This document shows positions 1 to 10,673 of a stretch of DNA of 64,000 bases, piece after piece (the first letter of the stretch is position 1; each line of letters starts with the position of its first letter). Source of the stretch: Eurosta solidaginis (Eukaryota; Arthropoda; Insecta; Diptera; Tephritidae); assembly GCF_040869045.1 (NCBI RefSeq), contig NW_027136912.1, forward strand, positions 682,001 through 746,000. Direction: 5' to 3'. The position numbers and the translations under genes are program-made. The notes under the pieces were generated by a model. It did not search any database. It saw only the letters and a list, made by a program, of their open reading frames with translations, and was not told where the DNA came from.

Positions 1-383
1 GCCATGTCCGTCCGTCCGTCCGTGAACACGATAACCTGAGTAACATCTGAGGTATCTTAGTGAAATTTGGTATGTAAGTTTCGGGATACTTATCTCAGAT
101 CGTTGTTTAAAATGAAAGAAATCGGACTATAACCACGCCCACTATTTCGATATCGAAAATTTCGAAAAACCGAAAAAGTGCGATAATTCATTACCAAAGA
201 CGGATAAAGCGATGAAACTTGGTAGATAGATTGACTTATGCCGCAGAATAGAAAATTAGTAAAATTTTGGACAATGGGAGTGGCACTTTTAAAATAAGGT
301 AATTGAAAAATTTTGAAAGCTGTAATTTGGCAGCTGAGTATGTAATGTTCGGTTACACCCGAACTTAGCCCTCCTTACTTATT
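1..383 (+). repeat. CCGTCC-family dispersed repeat, copy A (cut by window edge)
   Basis: Begins inside the family's CCATGTCCGTCCGTCC block and ends with GGTTACACCCGAACTTAGCC, the family's other terminus. It shares the ACCACGCCCACT and TTTCGATATCGAAAA blocks with copies near 45.0, 57.0 and 62.8 kb. Compared with those, the middle is missing: the block ending near 332 (TGTAATTTGGCAG) runs straight into the terminal CTGAGTATGTAATGTTCGG block. Non-coding; superfamily not identified. Confidence 0.8.
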
Positions 384-1564
384 TTGCTACTATTTTACAT
401 AACACTAAGTTTCCCTATTCTACTCCTCAAATGCTAAACGTGCTTTCATGACAGATAGCCGCCAAATTACCATCAAGTAAGCTATTTTAGGCAGGCATTT
501 GAGCTGTAACCAAAATCTGAATTATTTATGAATGCTACATTTTTGATAGACCATTTTACTATCATCAAATTGTTAAACATTAACCGAATCAAAAATTCGA
601 CATACCAAACCATTTAAGAATAAATATAATTTATGCGCACGTTTACAAAGAAACTCTTCATATTTACAACAACAAATTAAGTTAAGCAAAGTTTGGATTA
701 TGGAATGAATAAAGTGTAGAGCAAACAGATTAAAACCCGATGAAGCAAAGTTAATGTCATACTAACTTTACCACCTCATATTATTCGGCTATGTATGTGT
801 GTACGTTTGAGTATGTAAGGACGTGTGAAGTAATATAATTTTATGTGCGCATAAATCAAGCACAAGTCCGAACTAAGTATGTGTTCACATGGCAATCACT
901 GGTGACCAAAAGAAACATATTGCGTTCATCGTCAGAGTGATGTGTGATTTTCATGAGATTTCTTGTTATGTGAAATAAAACTGATAGTCAAAATTTATGA
1001 GCTCTTCAAATAACATGAAAACTGACCAAAATATAGATATATTGGCGCCGCAGCTTGAAATATAATAAATTTACTGTGCCATTTTGTTTACGCCTCAAAT
1101 TGTGCTACGAAAATTTGTTATTGGCTGTATAATTTTAGGCGCAAGTACATATGTGTCTTAATGATATAAGTTTTACATTAAGCACTATTATTTTGGAATT
1201 GTTAAGTATCATCAAAAATATTGTGATTGTTAGCATTTTTCTGTTAATAGATTTGTAGCTACTCATTCGCTTGTTGCCCCTAAAAGTATGTTAAGTTTAT
1301 AAGAAATTTAGCTTATGTCATAACTCGATATAATACATAAGTTTTTGTGTTGCTCGTTGCAATAAATATGTGATTTATTGAGACTCAATGATACTTATTG
1401 GGAACTACTTAACGAAATATGAAATTATTTTTTCACTTGTGCCTGAAATTATACTTTGTCTAAATAACTTTATATTCTAACTGGTAAAGTTTGAAAGTAG
1501 CATAGAAAAACGAACCAGAACATGCGGGTTTATTGGCATACCGAACTATAAATAAATAGGCGAC
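384..1564. other. no gene seen; AT-rich unique-looking DNA
   Basis: No coding region or recognised element. It holds two occurrences of the dispersed TTTTAGGCGC-type motif, near 1127 (plus) and 1277 (minus, variant). Confidence 0.6.
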
Positions 1565-2575
1565 AGGCTAATATGCAGGAATTACTGTTGAAAATGGGTT
1601 TAATATCGAAAAGTTATTGATTTATCATCGAAAATGTATCGATAAATTACCAAAATGTTTTCGAACGAATTAATACCATTTTTTTATTGAACGCTATCGG
1701 CAAATTATCGATTTGTTTTCAAAATTTATCGATTAATGGCGGAAAAGTGACTGATAAATTATCGAAAGTATATTAATTTGTTTTCGGAAACTAAGAGATA
1801 AAAGTATTACCAATTTGTTATCGACGTGGTAACGATTTGCTATAGAAAAGTAATCGATTTTGTTATCTAAAGTTTACCGATTTGTTATTGAAGGTCTACA
1901 AATTTCTTGTTGTGATTGTAATCACTTTTGAAAATGGGATTAATATCGAAAACTTATCGATTTATCATCGAAAATCTATCGATAAGTTATAAAAATATTT
2001 TCGATATGCTGCCGATTGAATACCAATTTTTTATCGAACGCCATCGGAAAATTATCGATATATTTTTAAAAGGTATCGATAAATAAAAAAAAAATAAATA
2101 AATGCAAGGCGCGATAACCTCCGAAGAGATCTAAGGCCGAGCTACTCTTCCAATTTACGTCGTGCTCCTCTTGAGTGTCCCTACAAATTGGCAGGACGGG
2201 ACCTACATGTTTTATGCCGACTCCGAACGGCATCTGCCAGGCAGATGAGTTTTCACTGAGAACTTTTCATGGCAGAAATACACCCGGATCGCTTGGCAAA
2301 CACTGCCGAGGGGCAACCCCGCTTAGAAAAATTTTCTTCTAATTGAAGAACCTTATTCCTAAAATTTTGATGTTGATTTTCCCGGGGTGCAAACCCAGAG
2401 CATACGGCGTGGTAGGCGGAGCATGCTACCATCACACCACGGTGGCCGCCACGGTATCGATAAGTGACGGAAAATTTAACGATAAATTATCAAAAGTATA
2501 TCAATTTGATTTCGAAAACTAAGATTTGTAATAATCGTTATCGGTGTGGTATCGATTTGTTATCAAGATTGTTAT
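1565..2575. repeat. TATCGATTTGTTATCGAAAAG-type minisatellite, interrupted by a SINE
   Basis: Degenerate tandem units of about 20 bp rich in TATCGA and TTGTTATCG. A higher-order repeat is visible: the block GAAAATGGGTTTAATATCG at about 1590 recurs at about 1928, a period near 340 bp. The array resumes after the SINE (2083-2452) and ends near 2575. The same unit appears at 7235-8010, 44395-44645 and 46859-46980. Confidence 0.75.
2083..2452 (-). mobile_element. tRNA-derived SINE, copy 1 (near full length)
   Basis: Read on the minus strand it starts GGCGGCCACCGTGGTGTGA. A box-A-like TGATGGTAGCATG and a box-B-like GGGTTTGCACCCC follow, then a tRNA-unrelated body (TCGGCAGTGTTTGCCAAGC, CGGAGGTTATCGCGCCTTGC) and a TTTATTTATTT tail. 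It is flanked by an 11-bp target duplication GGTATCGATAA at 2072-2082 and 2453-2463, so it inserted into the minisatellite by retrotransposition. Sister copies lie at 7662-7898 and 42850-43210, with a 3' end at 44270-44335. Confidence 0.88.
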
Positions 2576-2579
2576 CGCT

Positions 2580-2802
2580 CTACTTGACTACCTGACCACT
2601 AATTATGTTATAGAATAGCTCCGTCTTCTTACCAAATACTACAAGTTTTCTGGGACCTAGCTTAATTGCTGCCTCAAGATCTGACAACTCTGCCACCCCT
2701 TATAGTTGAAGCTTTGAACCTGTGAGCGCAGGACACGAGCACAGAACGTGCTCAACCCCTTCTTCCTGCAGCTTGCACTTACTATATCTCTGATGAGGTA
2801 CG
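2580..2802 (-). pseudogene. C-terminal fragment of an RNase H-bearing LINE
   Basis: On the minus strand the translation contains a cysteine/histidine-type ending (CKLQEEGVEHVLCSCPAL) seen at the C-terminus of LINE pol proteins. The same sequence recurs in better context at 54315-55060. It is directly abutted by an LTR starting near 2803, so the fragment is truncated. Too short for a clade call. Confidence 0.6.
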
Positions 2803-3352
2803 CTTATTTCCAACCTTCTGCTAACGTTCGAAACGTTGAACTGTCGAATAAATAACTCCAATATACGTATTGCAAAATGGTCTTTTTTTAGACTACTTTG
2901 AGCGTAGTACTTTACAAATTAAATTATGCTTCACTAATAGCGTGTTTAAAATAAAAATGATAACTGGTTCCTCAGCTTGCTCTGCCTTTATACTCTCTGC
3001 TACCTCGTTCGCCCATTTCTACTTAGGTCTATAGGTTTCACGCACATTCTAGAACAATTGTATCTCATGTTTGGTTATTTAGCTATATACATGTATATCT
3101 GTAGTTTAAGCTTTTCTTCTACCCATGTGCGTGTGTATGTGTGAGTAACAACTTCTGCTCTTAGCTGCCGTGCATACATATATGTATGTGAAATAATCAA
3201 TCTTCTTCAAGCTGCTGGTTAAGTGTATGGAATATTCTTCATTGTCTCGTACATAAGTGTGGCTGCTTGCTCTAATTTGTACATGTACATAACTATGGCT
3301 GCTTGCTGTTGTGGCTATTTACTAACAGCGTAGTGATGCTGATATTCGCACA
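2803..3352 (-). mobile_element. solo LTR, minus orientation, one end slightly truncated
   Basis: Belongs to an LTR family present at 6126-6579, 6592-7138, 10502-12359, 26295-26720, 43402-43943, 52320-52620 and 56696-56938. In the element's own orientation it starts TGTGCGAATATCAGC, has a GAGTATAAAGGC promoter-like box and a CATTTTGCAATA region near the 3' side, and lacks the last ~25 bp. The base after its end at 3352 begins ATAT, the target found at other copies. No internal retroelement sequence is linked. Confidence 0.75.
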
Positions 3353-3936
3353 ATATGAATAGTGACTATGCCACAAATGGTGTCTGCGTTTTATTAAATT
3401 AGGCCCTAAATTAAAAATACGTTGTAACTGTTGTCGTTTTTTTAAGAGAGAGTTCTTACAACTTCTTCCATTTTCAGCGCTTAGCCAATCACTTTTCTTT
3501 TAATTTACTTTAGTTACTTTTATGTTCTTTCTTTGTTCTCCAATTTTTTATTGTTTTTCATTTTGTTACTTCAAAGTATCCTTCTTTGCTTTTGTGCTTT
3601 CGCTTAGTTGATATCTAAAGTTTAAACCTTTTTAACTTGTTTTTTTTTTTTGGTCTTATACGCTTTGCTGGTCCAGTTGCTGGTTTGGATGTTGAAGTAG
3701 CCTTATTTGAGCTCGGCTGCTTTAATCAGCTCAATTTCTCGACTTATTCATTGCTATGCAAGCAGTGAATCGGGGTTTTGTCCATTAATTGGCCGCTTAA
3801 GTAAGTATTTGAAACATTTCTATTATTTTTTATTTCTTTTTTTTCATTTCTTTTTATTTAATAAAATAATGAATTCAGCGGACTTAATACATTTTAATGA
3901 CATACAAATTCGGTGCTGGCAGCGATTGCTGCAGTT
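3353..3936. other. no gene seen; T-rich stretch
   Basis: AT- and T-rich sequence with long pyrimidine runs around 3430-3870. The short hydrophobic reading frame here (3707-3940) is low-complexity translation and is not supported as a gene. Confidence 0.55.
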
Positions 3937-4391
3937 GTAGGAAACTGCAGGTAGGGCACTACCCTCAAGTGACTCAATGAAACCAGGCTAATTCTGTTCA
4001 TGTGTCTGCATCCCGGGGGCCCCCTTAGGCATAACGTCACGGGGGGTAAAGGCGATTTAGGTGCCACTACTTCGTATTCGCATTTCTCTGCCCTCGCTTT
4101 CAGCATGCATCATTTTCGTCATAACTACAAAGGCCATCTTGCTCACAGCAGTTCAACAATCTATTTGTCCGCACATTCGGGGAACTTTGTTCTTAATTGA
4201 AGGCTCCACTTCAAAAACTCAGTGCACAGAAAATCTTTCGTCGCGAAAACGAGGGCAGTGAAACATTAATTGTTCTGCGCTTTCCAATTCGGAGGGATAG
4301 TGTGGACAGAAAGGATCCTCCTCTATCCCACGCTTAGGTAGATATTACTTGAAGCCGGCATACCTGCTCAATATATGGGTGAGGTGGTAAT

Positions 4392-4793
4392 TTAGTTCAC
4401 CGTGTTTCGCTCGTACCATTCCGCTATATTCCGAACTAGCATGAAGGTCCAGCGCTCTTTTCTAAATTCTTCCCACCGTTCTTGCCACTTAACTATTGTT
4501 CGTGAACCTGCGCTTTTCTTAGCATCTTCAGATGGTCGGCTGATTCCAATGCCACACAGATCAGCCATTTCACCTGAAGGTAGATCTACTGGGATTTTCC
4601 TGGATAAAAGATGGATCGCGTCATCGGACACCGTCCGATAAGCACAATATAGTAGGCTCCTAGTATATCTCTTTGGTGGACCATTTTTGATCAGTCCCAT
4701 ACTGATGCTGCATATAATATTATCGAGCTGGTTACGTCGGATAATAGCTGACGGATAGCTTCGCCGGGGCCGCCGATGTTGGGCATTATTCAC
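4392..4793 (-). pseudogene. R1-like LINE pol, thumb/C-terminal piece
   Basis: A 133-codon open stretch covers the region downstream of the RT palm: residues 1-30 carry the RRPRRSYPSAIIRRNQLDN segment, the middle has LLYCAYRTVSDDAIHLLS and PVDLPSGEMADLCGI, and residues 97-125 carry IVKWQERWEEFRKERWT. All of these align with the piece at 28640-28936 in the second copy. It does not start at a genuine initiator and ends by frame loss, so it is a remnant of a larger pol ORF. Confidence 0.7.
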
Positions 4794-4979
4794 GTTGGGG
4801 CTCCAATAACTTTAGAAACTTTCTCCCCCACCGCCCTCAAGTGCTCCTTAAAAGTTAGTTTTGAGACAGTGTTTACTCCTATTTCAAGAAAGGCTTTGAA
4901 TTTATTTGATAATATCCTATGGTTCTGTTTTATTGCTAACCATCTCCAGTCCCATGTTCATCATCCATTCCTTTATTCT

Positions 4980-5620
4980 TCCCACGGCGTCATTAGATAA
5001 TGCTTGGAGCGGATCAAGTTTCTTGGCCACTGCTACTACGACAATATCATCTGCATAGCCAACATATTCTGTACCTCCGCGAAGGTCGATCGTAGCACAC
5101 TTTATTGGTCCCTAGTCCGCATCAAAAATGAATACCCTGTCGCTTAAATAGCTACCAATTATGCTGAGAGGTAAGCAAGTGTACCAAAGTATCGTAACGC
5201 TGTCATTATCTGCATCCCGTTCGCGATACTAAAAGCATTTCTAATATCCAAAGTTATCAGTGCACAGAGCTTCCTTTTACTTTGGCATCCGGTTATGGCT
5301 CCGCGTGCTATATTGACAACTGTTTGTACTACATCTATTGTGGATCTCGATTTTAGAAATACAAACTTACTATTTGAAAAGCCATCTGGGCTTTTCAGGG
5401 TGCAGACGCTCACCAGTAATACGTTCTAATTCTAAGAGTGGGGGAAGACGCCTTTTTGGATACAGGCGTTGAAGAGATCCGTAAATACTGATGTTCTAGA
5501 CTTTATCGCTGATTTAAAGGCTGTATTGGGCACTCCATCCGGTCCTTGAGACTTACTATCCCCTACTCTTTGTGTTGCATCCAGTAACTCCTTCACTCCC
5601 ATTCTCACTTCTACTCCCAA
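4980..5620 (-). pseudogene. R1-like LINE pol, RT palm pieces
   Basis: Three frames together cover RT motifs: 5620-5432 holds SQGPDGVPNTAFKSA, the conserved GPDG(I/V)P block upstream of the palm. 5413-5159 holds FLKSRSTIDVVQTVVN and the catalytic ALITLDIRNAFSIAN block with its aspartate. 5080-4985 holds YVGYADDIVVV with both catalytic aspartates. At least two frameshifts separate them. The protein would reverse-transcribe element RNA at a nicked target; this copy cannot make it. Confidence 0.72.
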
Positions 5621-5640
5621 GTGTTTTAAGTGTTCTGTTA

Positions 5641-6125
5641 AGTTCAGTTTATAGTTTTCTTGCTGCTCATCTGCATAAACGTCAAAATTACAAATATAAT
5701 GGATCTCCTAATTTTCAAAGTAACTGTCGTGTTCTCATCCTGTATCTTTCTATCATCCAAAGAAGGTAGGCGACCGTAGGCTACCGTATGCGCCGCCATA
5801 TTGGACATCCTGTCAAAACGCTGCCAAAACGCCAAAAAGCAGCCATCTTGAACTTCCTGTCAGGCAGTTGACGCATAGGATATCACACTTGTGTTATCGA
5901 TAATGCAATGTAATTTCATTAGTAATGAGGCTTACCTAGAGTCTTTAGCCCCGGAATGTGATTGCATAAGGCATCAGTTCAAAAAGGTTCATTAGGTTGG
6001 TTTAAAGTACCCTAAAAAAAATAGATAATTATCTACACAATGCTTCGTTCATAACCCACCATTTCGCAACACACCAACCAAAAGGAGGAAATTAGAGAAA
6101 ATCACCACGACTGAGTGTTTATTCA
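5641..6125. other. no gene seen
   Basis: No recognised element. A short GC-richer patch around 5765-5870 contains repeated GCCGCCATATTGG / GCAGCCATCTTGAAC-like words but no coding signal. Confidence 0.5.
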
Positions 6126-6579
6126 GCAGAATTACTTAGCAATATGCAAAATGATCTTTATTTGGACTACTTTGGGAGTAGTACTTCACAATTATATTTC
6201 ACAACAAATATCGTGTTCAATTCAAACTGATTGCTGATTCCTCAGCTTGCGCTGCTTTTATACTCTCGATTTTCTCCTAAGGTCTGGTAATTTCGTCAAC
6301 ATGTGTTCGAGAATAGTTGCACCTCATGATTGGTTACCCAGCTATATACATATATATGTATTTGTAGTTTATGCTGTTCTTCTAGCCACATGAGTGTGTA
6401 TGTGTGAGTAACTACTTCTTCTCTTAGCTGATGACTACATATGGGTATGTGAGACATTCTTCGTCGCCGTACGTAAGTGTTGCTTGCCTCAATTTGTACA
6501 TGTTGATAAAAGTGGATGATTGCTCTTTTTCTTGCTGTGATTATTTACTAACAGTATAGTGATGTCAATATTCTCCACA
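6126..6579 (-). mobile_element. partial LTR, minus orientation
   Basis: Same family as 2803-3352: in its own orientation it begins TGTGGAGAATATTGACATC, continues through the ATATATAGCTGGG and GAGTATAAAAGCAGC blocks, and breaks off near 6126 before the conserved 3' terminus. It lies 12 bp from the next LTR, which inserted beside rather than inside it. Confidence 0.72.
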
Positions 6580-6591
6580 ACGTATTAATAT

Positions 6592-7138
6592 TGTAACGAA
6601 TTAGTGCAATTCTTCTTATATGCAACGTTCTACTAACGTTCGAATCGATAAACTGTGGAATAAATAATTCCACTATTCAATAATGCAAAATGGCCTTTAT
6701 TAAAGTACTTCACAATATTACTTCTACTGCTCGACAGATAGCGTGCTTAAATCAAACTGAATTCGTCGTGCCTCAGCTGCTGCTGCTTTTATACTTTTTT
6801 GGTATCCTCGTTGACATATTTCTAGGCGCTTCTATTTCTAGAACTTGCTACCAGATATAACATAATTACAGATGCACGTTATAGCTTCTCATATAGGCCT
6901 GTATATGTGAGTGATACTTCCACAGATAATTGCCTATTTTTGGGAGCATATCAGATAAGATATATGCATGTGTTTGTGCATCTCTCTCCGCAGCGTGTAC
7001 GTAAACATGTGGAGGCATAATGATTGATTCGTTTATGTAGATACAAGTGACTGCCTGCTTTATTGTTGTTGTGGCTTCATTTACTTAGCATCAGACTAGT
7101 GATGTGAGTATTACTTAGTGACACTAATATTCGTCACA
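6592..7138 (-). mobile_element. intact solo LTR (547 bp) with ATAT target duplication
   Basis: Bounded by TG...CA on the plus strand (TGTAACGAATTAG ... TATTCGTCACA) and flanked by ATAT at 6588-6591 and 7139-7142. In its own orientation it has an AAGTATAAAAGCAGCAGC TATA-like box, then an AATAAAGGCC polyadenylation-type signal about 90 bp before the end. This is the layout of a retroviral-type LTR (U3-R-U5). No internal region remains, which implies LTR-LTR recombination. A four-base duplication fits Ty3/gypsy elements. Confidence 0.88.
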
Positions 7139-7234
7139 ATATAAACTATGAGTTAGAGGGAATCAGTACACTTGAAAAAAAAACATATCATAAAAAAAAA
7201 ATAGGCGTGACTACCAAGTACTCGTCAAGTTTCG

Positions 7235-8010
7235 ATTTGGATACATAAATATTTCGTCAAACTATTGCTTTGTTATCGTCAACGATTTTACATTGAAGCT
7301 TTATCTGTATCTTTATCAAACAAACTAACGGGTCGTCGTTAGTAATCGGAAACAAGTCGTTAACAAATTGACTAAACTGCAATAACAAATCGATTAACAT
7401 TCCATAGGAAATTTACACATTTTAGATAAAAAACGTTAGCTTAACTTTTCAATAAATTATAGATAAATTTTCGATACAGTTTTTTAACTTTTCGATACTT
7501 AGTCGGTAACTTTTTTTATTATCGAGAACTTTTTGATAGCACATCGGTAAATTTTCAATAACAAATCGACGACATTTGATAACGAATCGAAAACTGTTCG
7601 ATAACATGCAGACAACTTTCCGATAGCAAATCGGTACCTTTTCGACTTGAAGTCGATAGCTATAAAAAAATACTTTTTTTGGCCGGGAGCTACATAAGCT
7701 CCACTGAGAAGCTTTTTCCGGCAGAAATGCGCTCGCAGTGTTTGCCGAACCACTGCCGAGGGGTGAAGTCGTTTAGAAATAATTTGTTTCAATTTGAAAC
7801 ACTTTTTTCTAAGTTTTTGATGTTACTTTGCCCGTGAGTTGAACCCAGGACCCTCGGCGTGGTAGGCGAAGCACGCTACCACGATACCACGGCGGCCACT
7901 AGCCAATAACTTGTCGATAAAAAATGGATAACTCATTGATGAACACAGTAATTGAACGCAAATTTATAACACTTCGTTAACACATCGATAACTCGGTTAT
8001 ACCTCGATAC
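7235..8010. repeat. TATCGAT-type minisatellite, opposite orientation, interrupted by a SINE
   Basis: Degenerate ~21-bp units of the form AACTTTTCGATAACAAATCG run from about 7235 to 7660 and resume at 7905-8010. It is the reverse complement of the unit at 1565-2575. Again a copy of the tRNA-derived SINE splits the array. Confidence 0.7.
7662..7898 (-). mobile_element. tRNA-derived SINE, copy 2 (internally deleted)
   Basis: The minus strand has the SINE head TGGCCGCCGTGGTATCGTGG with box A (TATCGTGGTAGCGTGC) and box B (GGGTTCAACTC), then the CTCGGCAGTG body. The part between the CACTGAGA block and the 3' tail is mostly deleted relative to copy 1. No clear target duplication. Confidence 0.8.
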
Positions 8011-9788
8011 TTATTACAGACCTTTCCTTTGTTTCTCCTCCCTTTTCTTTCTTATTATCCTCTTCCTTCTATTTTTTCCTTTCCTTGCTTGCCTTGCAGT
8101 CTGGTTTTGCTCATATGAACTGTACCACATACGTTCTCTATATAGGCCTCATAAAGCACAAACAAAGACTACACTTGCGCTTTCGTTTACACTTAATCCC
8201 TCTCGCTTGCATTCAGGTTTCGCCCGTAGCGTGGGCAAATATGTTCACATATCAAAAATACCGGAGAGTTATTTAAAATTATGAATATGTATGAAAGAGC
8301 TCAAAAATAGGGGTTGGGAGTAGCTATCTTATGATGTCGAGCTGTTACGGCTGGTTGAATTCATTTTGACAATAACGCCCAATATCACATTTAGTAAGTA
8401 CGATGGAGGGGAATGGAAAATTGGACAATAGGACCATGCGATGTCTACTGAAGTGGCCCTATAAACAGCAGCGAGCTAAGCAGAGCTTTGTCGTTCGCTG
8501 CTGGGAATGAGAGTCCTGCCGGCATCCACATAAAGAGGTCGTTTTGGCTTGACGTCCTCCCCTCCACAGTTAATGTCCTGTAATAATTTAAAAACAACCT
8601 ACTAACGACTTTCTTAAGCAACAAATTTCGGCAATTAGCAAGGATCGACGTAGCTGTACCGATTTTTGGTATGAGACCTTATGTGAACAGCTGGGTCATG
8701 CACGTAGCTACTTGTATGGTACGAGACCTTCGAGGTCAGCTTAAGTTCATCAAAAACGCATGTACCACCACAGAGATATGTTGCGCATAAGCACACAGTA
8801 AAATAAATAAGTGGATAATATAGACTGAACTGCAAATCAAGCTTCTTTTTCTTAAGATAAACGTTTTTCAACTATTCAGAGCTTAGGTCAGTCCAGGGAA
8901 TATTTCTTGTGATTTAGTACCGTACAAGGAGTACACCGTATATGTCAGTAGCAGCAGGCACTTATCAACAGTTTTGGGCCCATAATTAGCATATCCTTCA
9001 AAAAACGTTCTTCTTTTGTTCGTGAAATATATCTTAGCTGAAGGACATAAGGCAGCATGTGCTACATTTTTAACTATTTTGCCGCTCACTTCATCGCAAA
9101 ATCCGTTGACACAACTTACACCGGTTGTCAGTTGTCATGTTGCCTACATATCATTTTAGTACGTAATATGACAACACTTTTAGTAGAAATAGCAAAAAAA
9201 AAGTCAACAAACGAGATAAATGGCTCTCCCTAATGCGCACCGAAGCGGTCTTACTTCAATAAGCATACCACTGAAAGGCTGAGCGAGTAGATTTTAAAAT
9301 TTTTTTGAATATTCTTATATGTTTTCTTTGTGTTTATGATTCCGTATGGGGTTTTTTTTGCTTGTTTATGTTTTTCTCTTGGTTTTTTCTTGTACTTTTT
9401 TCTCTTACTTATGCAAAAGATTCTTATCTTTTCTTACACTAATGGTTATCTACTCACATATCATTTGCTTTGACTTTTGTGTCCTAACGCCTAAAAATAT
9501 GCCAGCTAATGTAAGAAATAAATCAACCGTTTGAGACAGGCTTGACCTCCAGCCTTAGCGTGTTAAAAGTCATCTGTTGCTCAATTGGTGTTAACAATTC
9601 TTGTGTCGATGTTTATTTCTCGTTTTGTTGTGATCCAAAAAATTTTGTTTAGCTTTGTTTGTACTTCATGGCTTTACTTTTCTTGTTGTTGCTATGCCGG
9701 CTATTGGAGGGATTTAAGTTCTGCGCTCAATTTTGTTGTTCTTTTGATGTTTCTAAATTTTTGATAATTTTATTTATATTTCTTTTTG
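8011..9788. other. no gene seen; unique-looking AT-rich DNA
   Basis: No coding sequence or classifiable element. A short imperfect direct repeat (GTAGCTGTACCGA...ATGAGACCTT / GTAGCTACTTGTATG...CGAGACCTT) lies around 8648-8735. The TTTTAGGCGC-type motif occurs on the minus strand at 9488-9503. Confidence 0.5.
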
Positions 9789-10311
9789 ATATTAGAGAAA
9801 AATTGTAAGTTTACAAACGGCGATGGTTACTAGGACATGTTTCTGAATTTCACTTCTTCATCAGCTAGCTTTTCGGGAGCTGAGCGTTGAACTCGAATCT
9901 CCAACATTCATATCAGTTCAAGCCTTTAGCTGCTACGCCATATGAATGTTCCGTTGTTCGCTGCAGAATTGGTCTCTAAGTGTTGTAAAACTCCGAACAA
10001 ATGTTACTAAGCTTTCAAAAGCGCGCCTAAAAATCATATCAACACCATTAGGAATAAACTACATACAGAGTGTATGTGCCTACATGGTGATCAAAAGGAA
10101 TATAAACAAAAAGGCAACTCTTAGAGACCAATTGTACAGCGAACAACGGAACATTCATATGGCGTAGCAGCTAAAGGCTTGCACTGATATGAATGTTGGA
10201 GATTCGAGTTCAACGCTCAACTCCCGAAAAGCTAGCTGATGAAGAAGTGAAATTCAGAAACATGTCCTAGTAACCATCGCCGTTTGTAAACTTACAATTT
10301 TTCTCTAATAT
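9789..10311. mobile_element. foldback element with 197-bp inverted arms
   Basis: Arms 9789-9985 and 10115-10311 are inverted complements with about five differences over 197 bp, separated by a 129-bp spacer. The outer ends read ATATTAGAGAAAAATTG. The arms include TGATGAAGAAGTGAAATTC and GGAACATTCATATGGCG. No protein of its own is visible and no unambiguous target duplication is found. The spacer contains one TTTTAGGCGC-type motif at 10021. The 73-codon frame over the spacer is not supported as a gene. Confidence 0.82.
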
Positions 10312-10673
10312 AAATTACAAAAACCATTGTATAAAGCAATATGAACAAAGCTCGCTAATTAAATACATATGATTATATTTCTTTTTCTGATTTTTTTATT
10401 TTTCCAGGTTTACTTTCATCATTTGGTTTGTGGTTTTTTCTTTAACCGTTTTCTCTATTGTTTCTCCAGCTTTTTCGACTTCGCTTACGTCCGCAACGCA
10501 CTGTGGCAAATATTAGCAGTTCCATACATCACTATGATGCTACTAAATAAATCCGCAACAACAATAAAGCAAGCAGCCACATTTATGTACATGTACACAT
10601 CATAGCAAACAACCATACACACATATAACCAACAGCTTGAAGCAGAGACATTTTTTTACAAACACATATGTAG

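Larger units (their letters stand above)
3937..5640 (-). mobile_element. R1-like non-LTR retrotransposon, 5'-truncated and decayed (copy 1)
   Basis: The minus strand reads through RT palm pieces, a YADD box near 5040-5075 (VGYADDIVVVAVAKKL), the thumb and the C-terminal region, then a non-coding 3' end at about 3937. Reading frames are broken by several indels. The C-terminal IVKWQERWEEF / IAEWYER segments and the shared 3' end match a second copy at 28140-29890. The YADD box and the GRKHGELNYHLTQ-type C-terminus (seen intact in copy 2) resemble R1/Waldo-group LINEs of insects; the clade is by eye. Confidence 0.75.

Noticed and set aside
1565..2575. CRISPR-like repeats
   Set aside because: Units are degenerate and contiguous with no spacers; it is a eukaryotic minisatellite split by a SINE.
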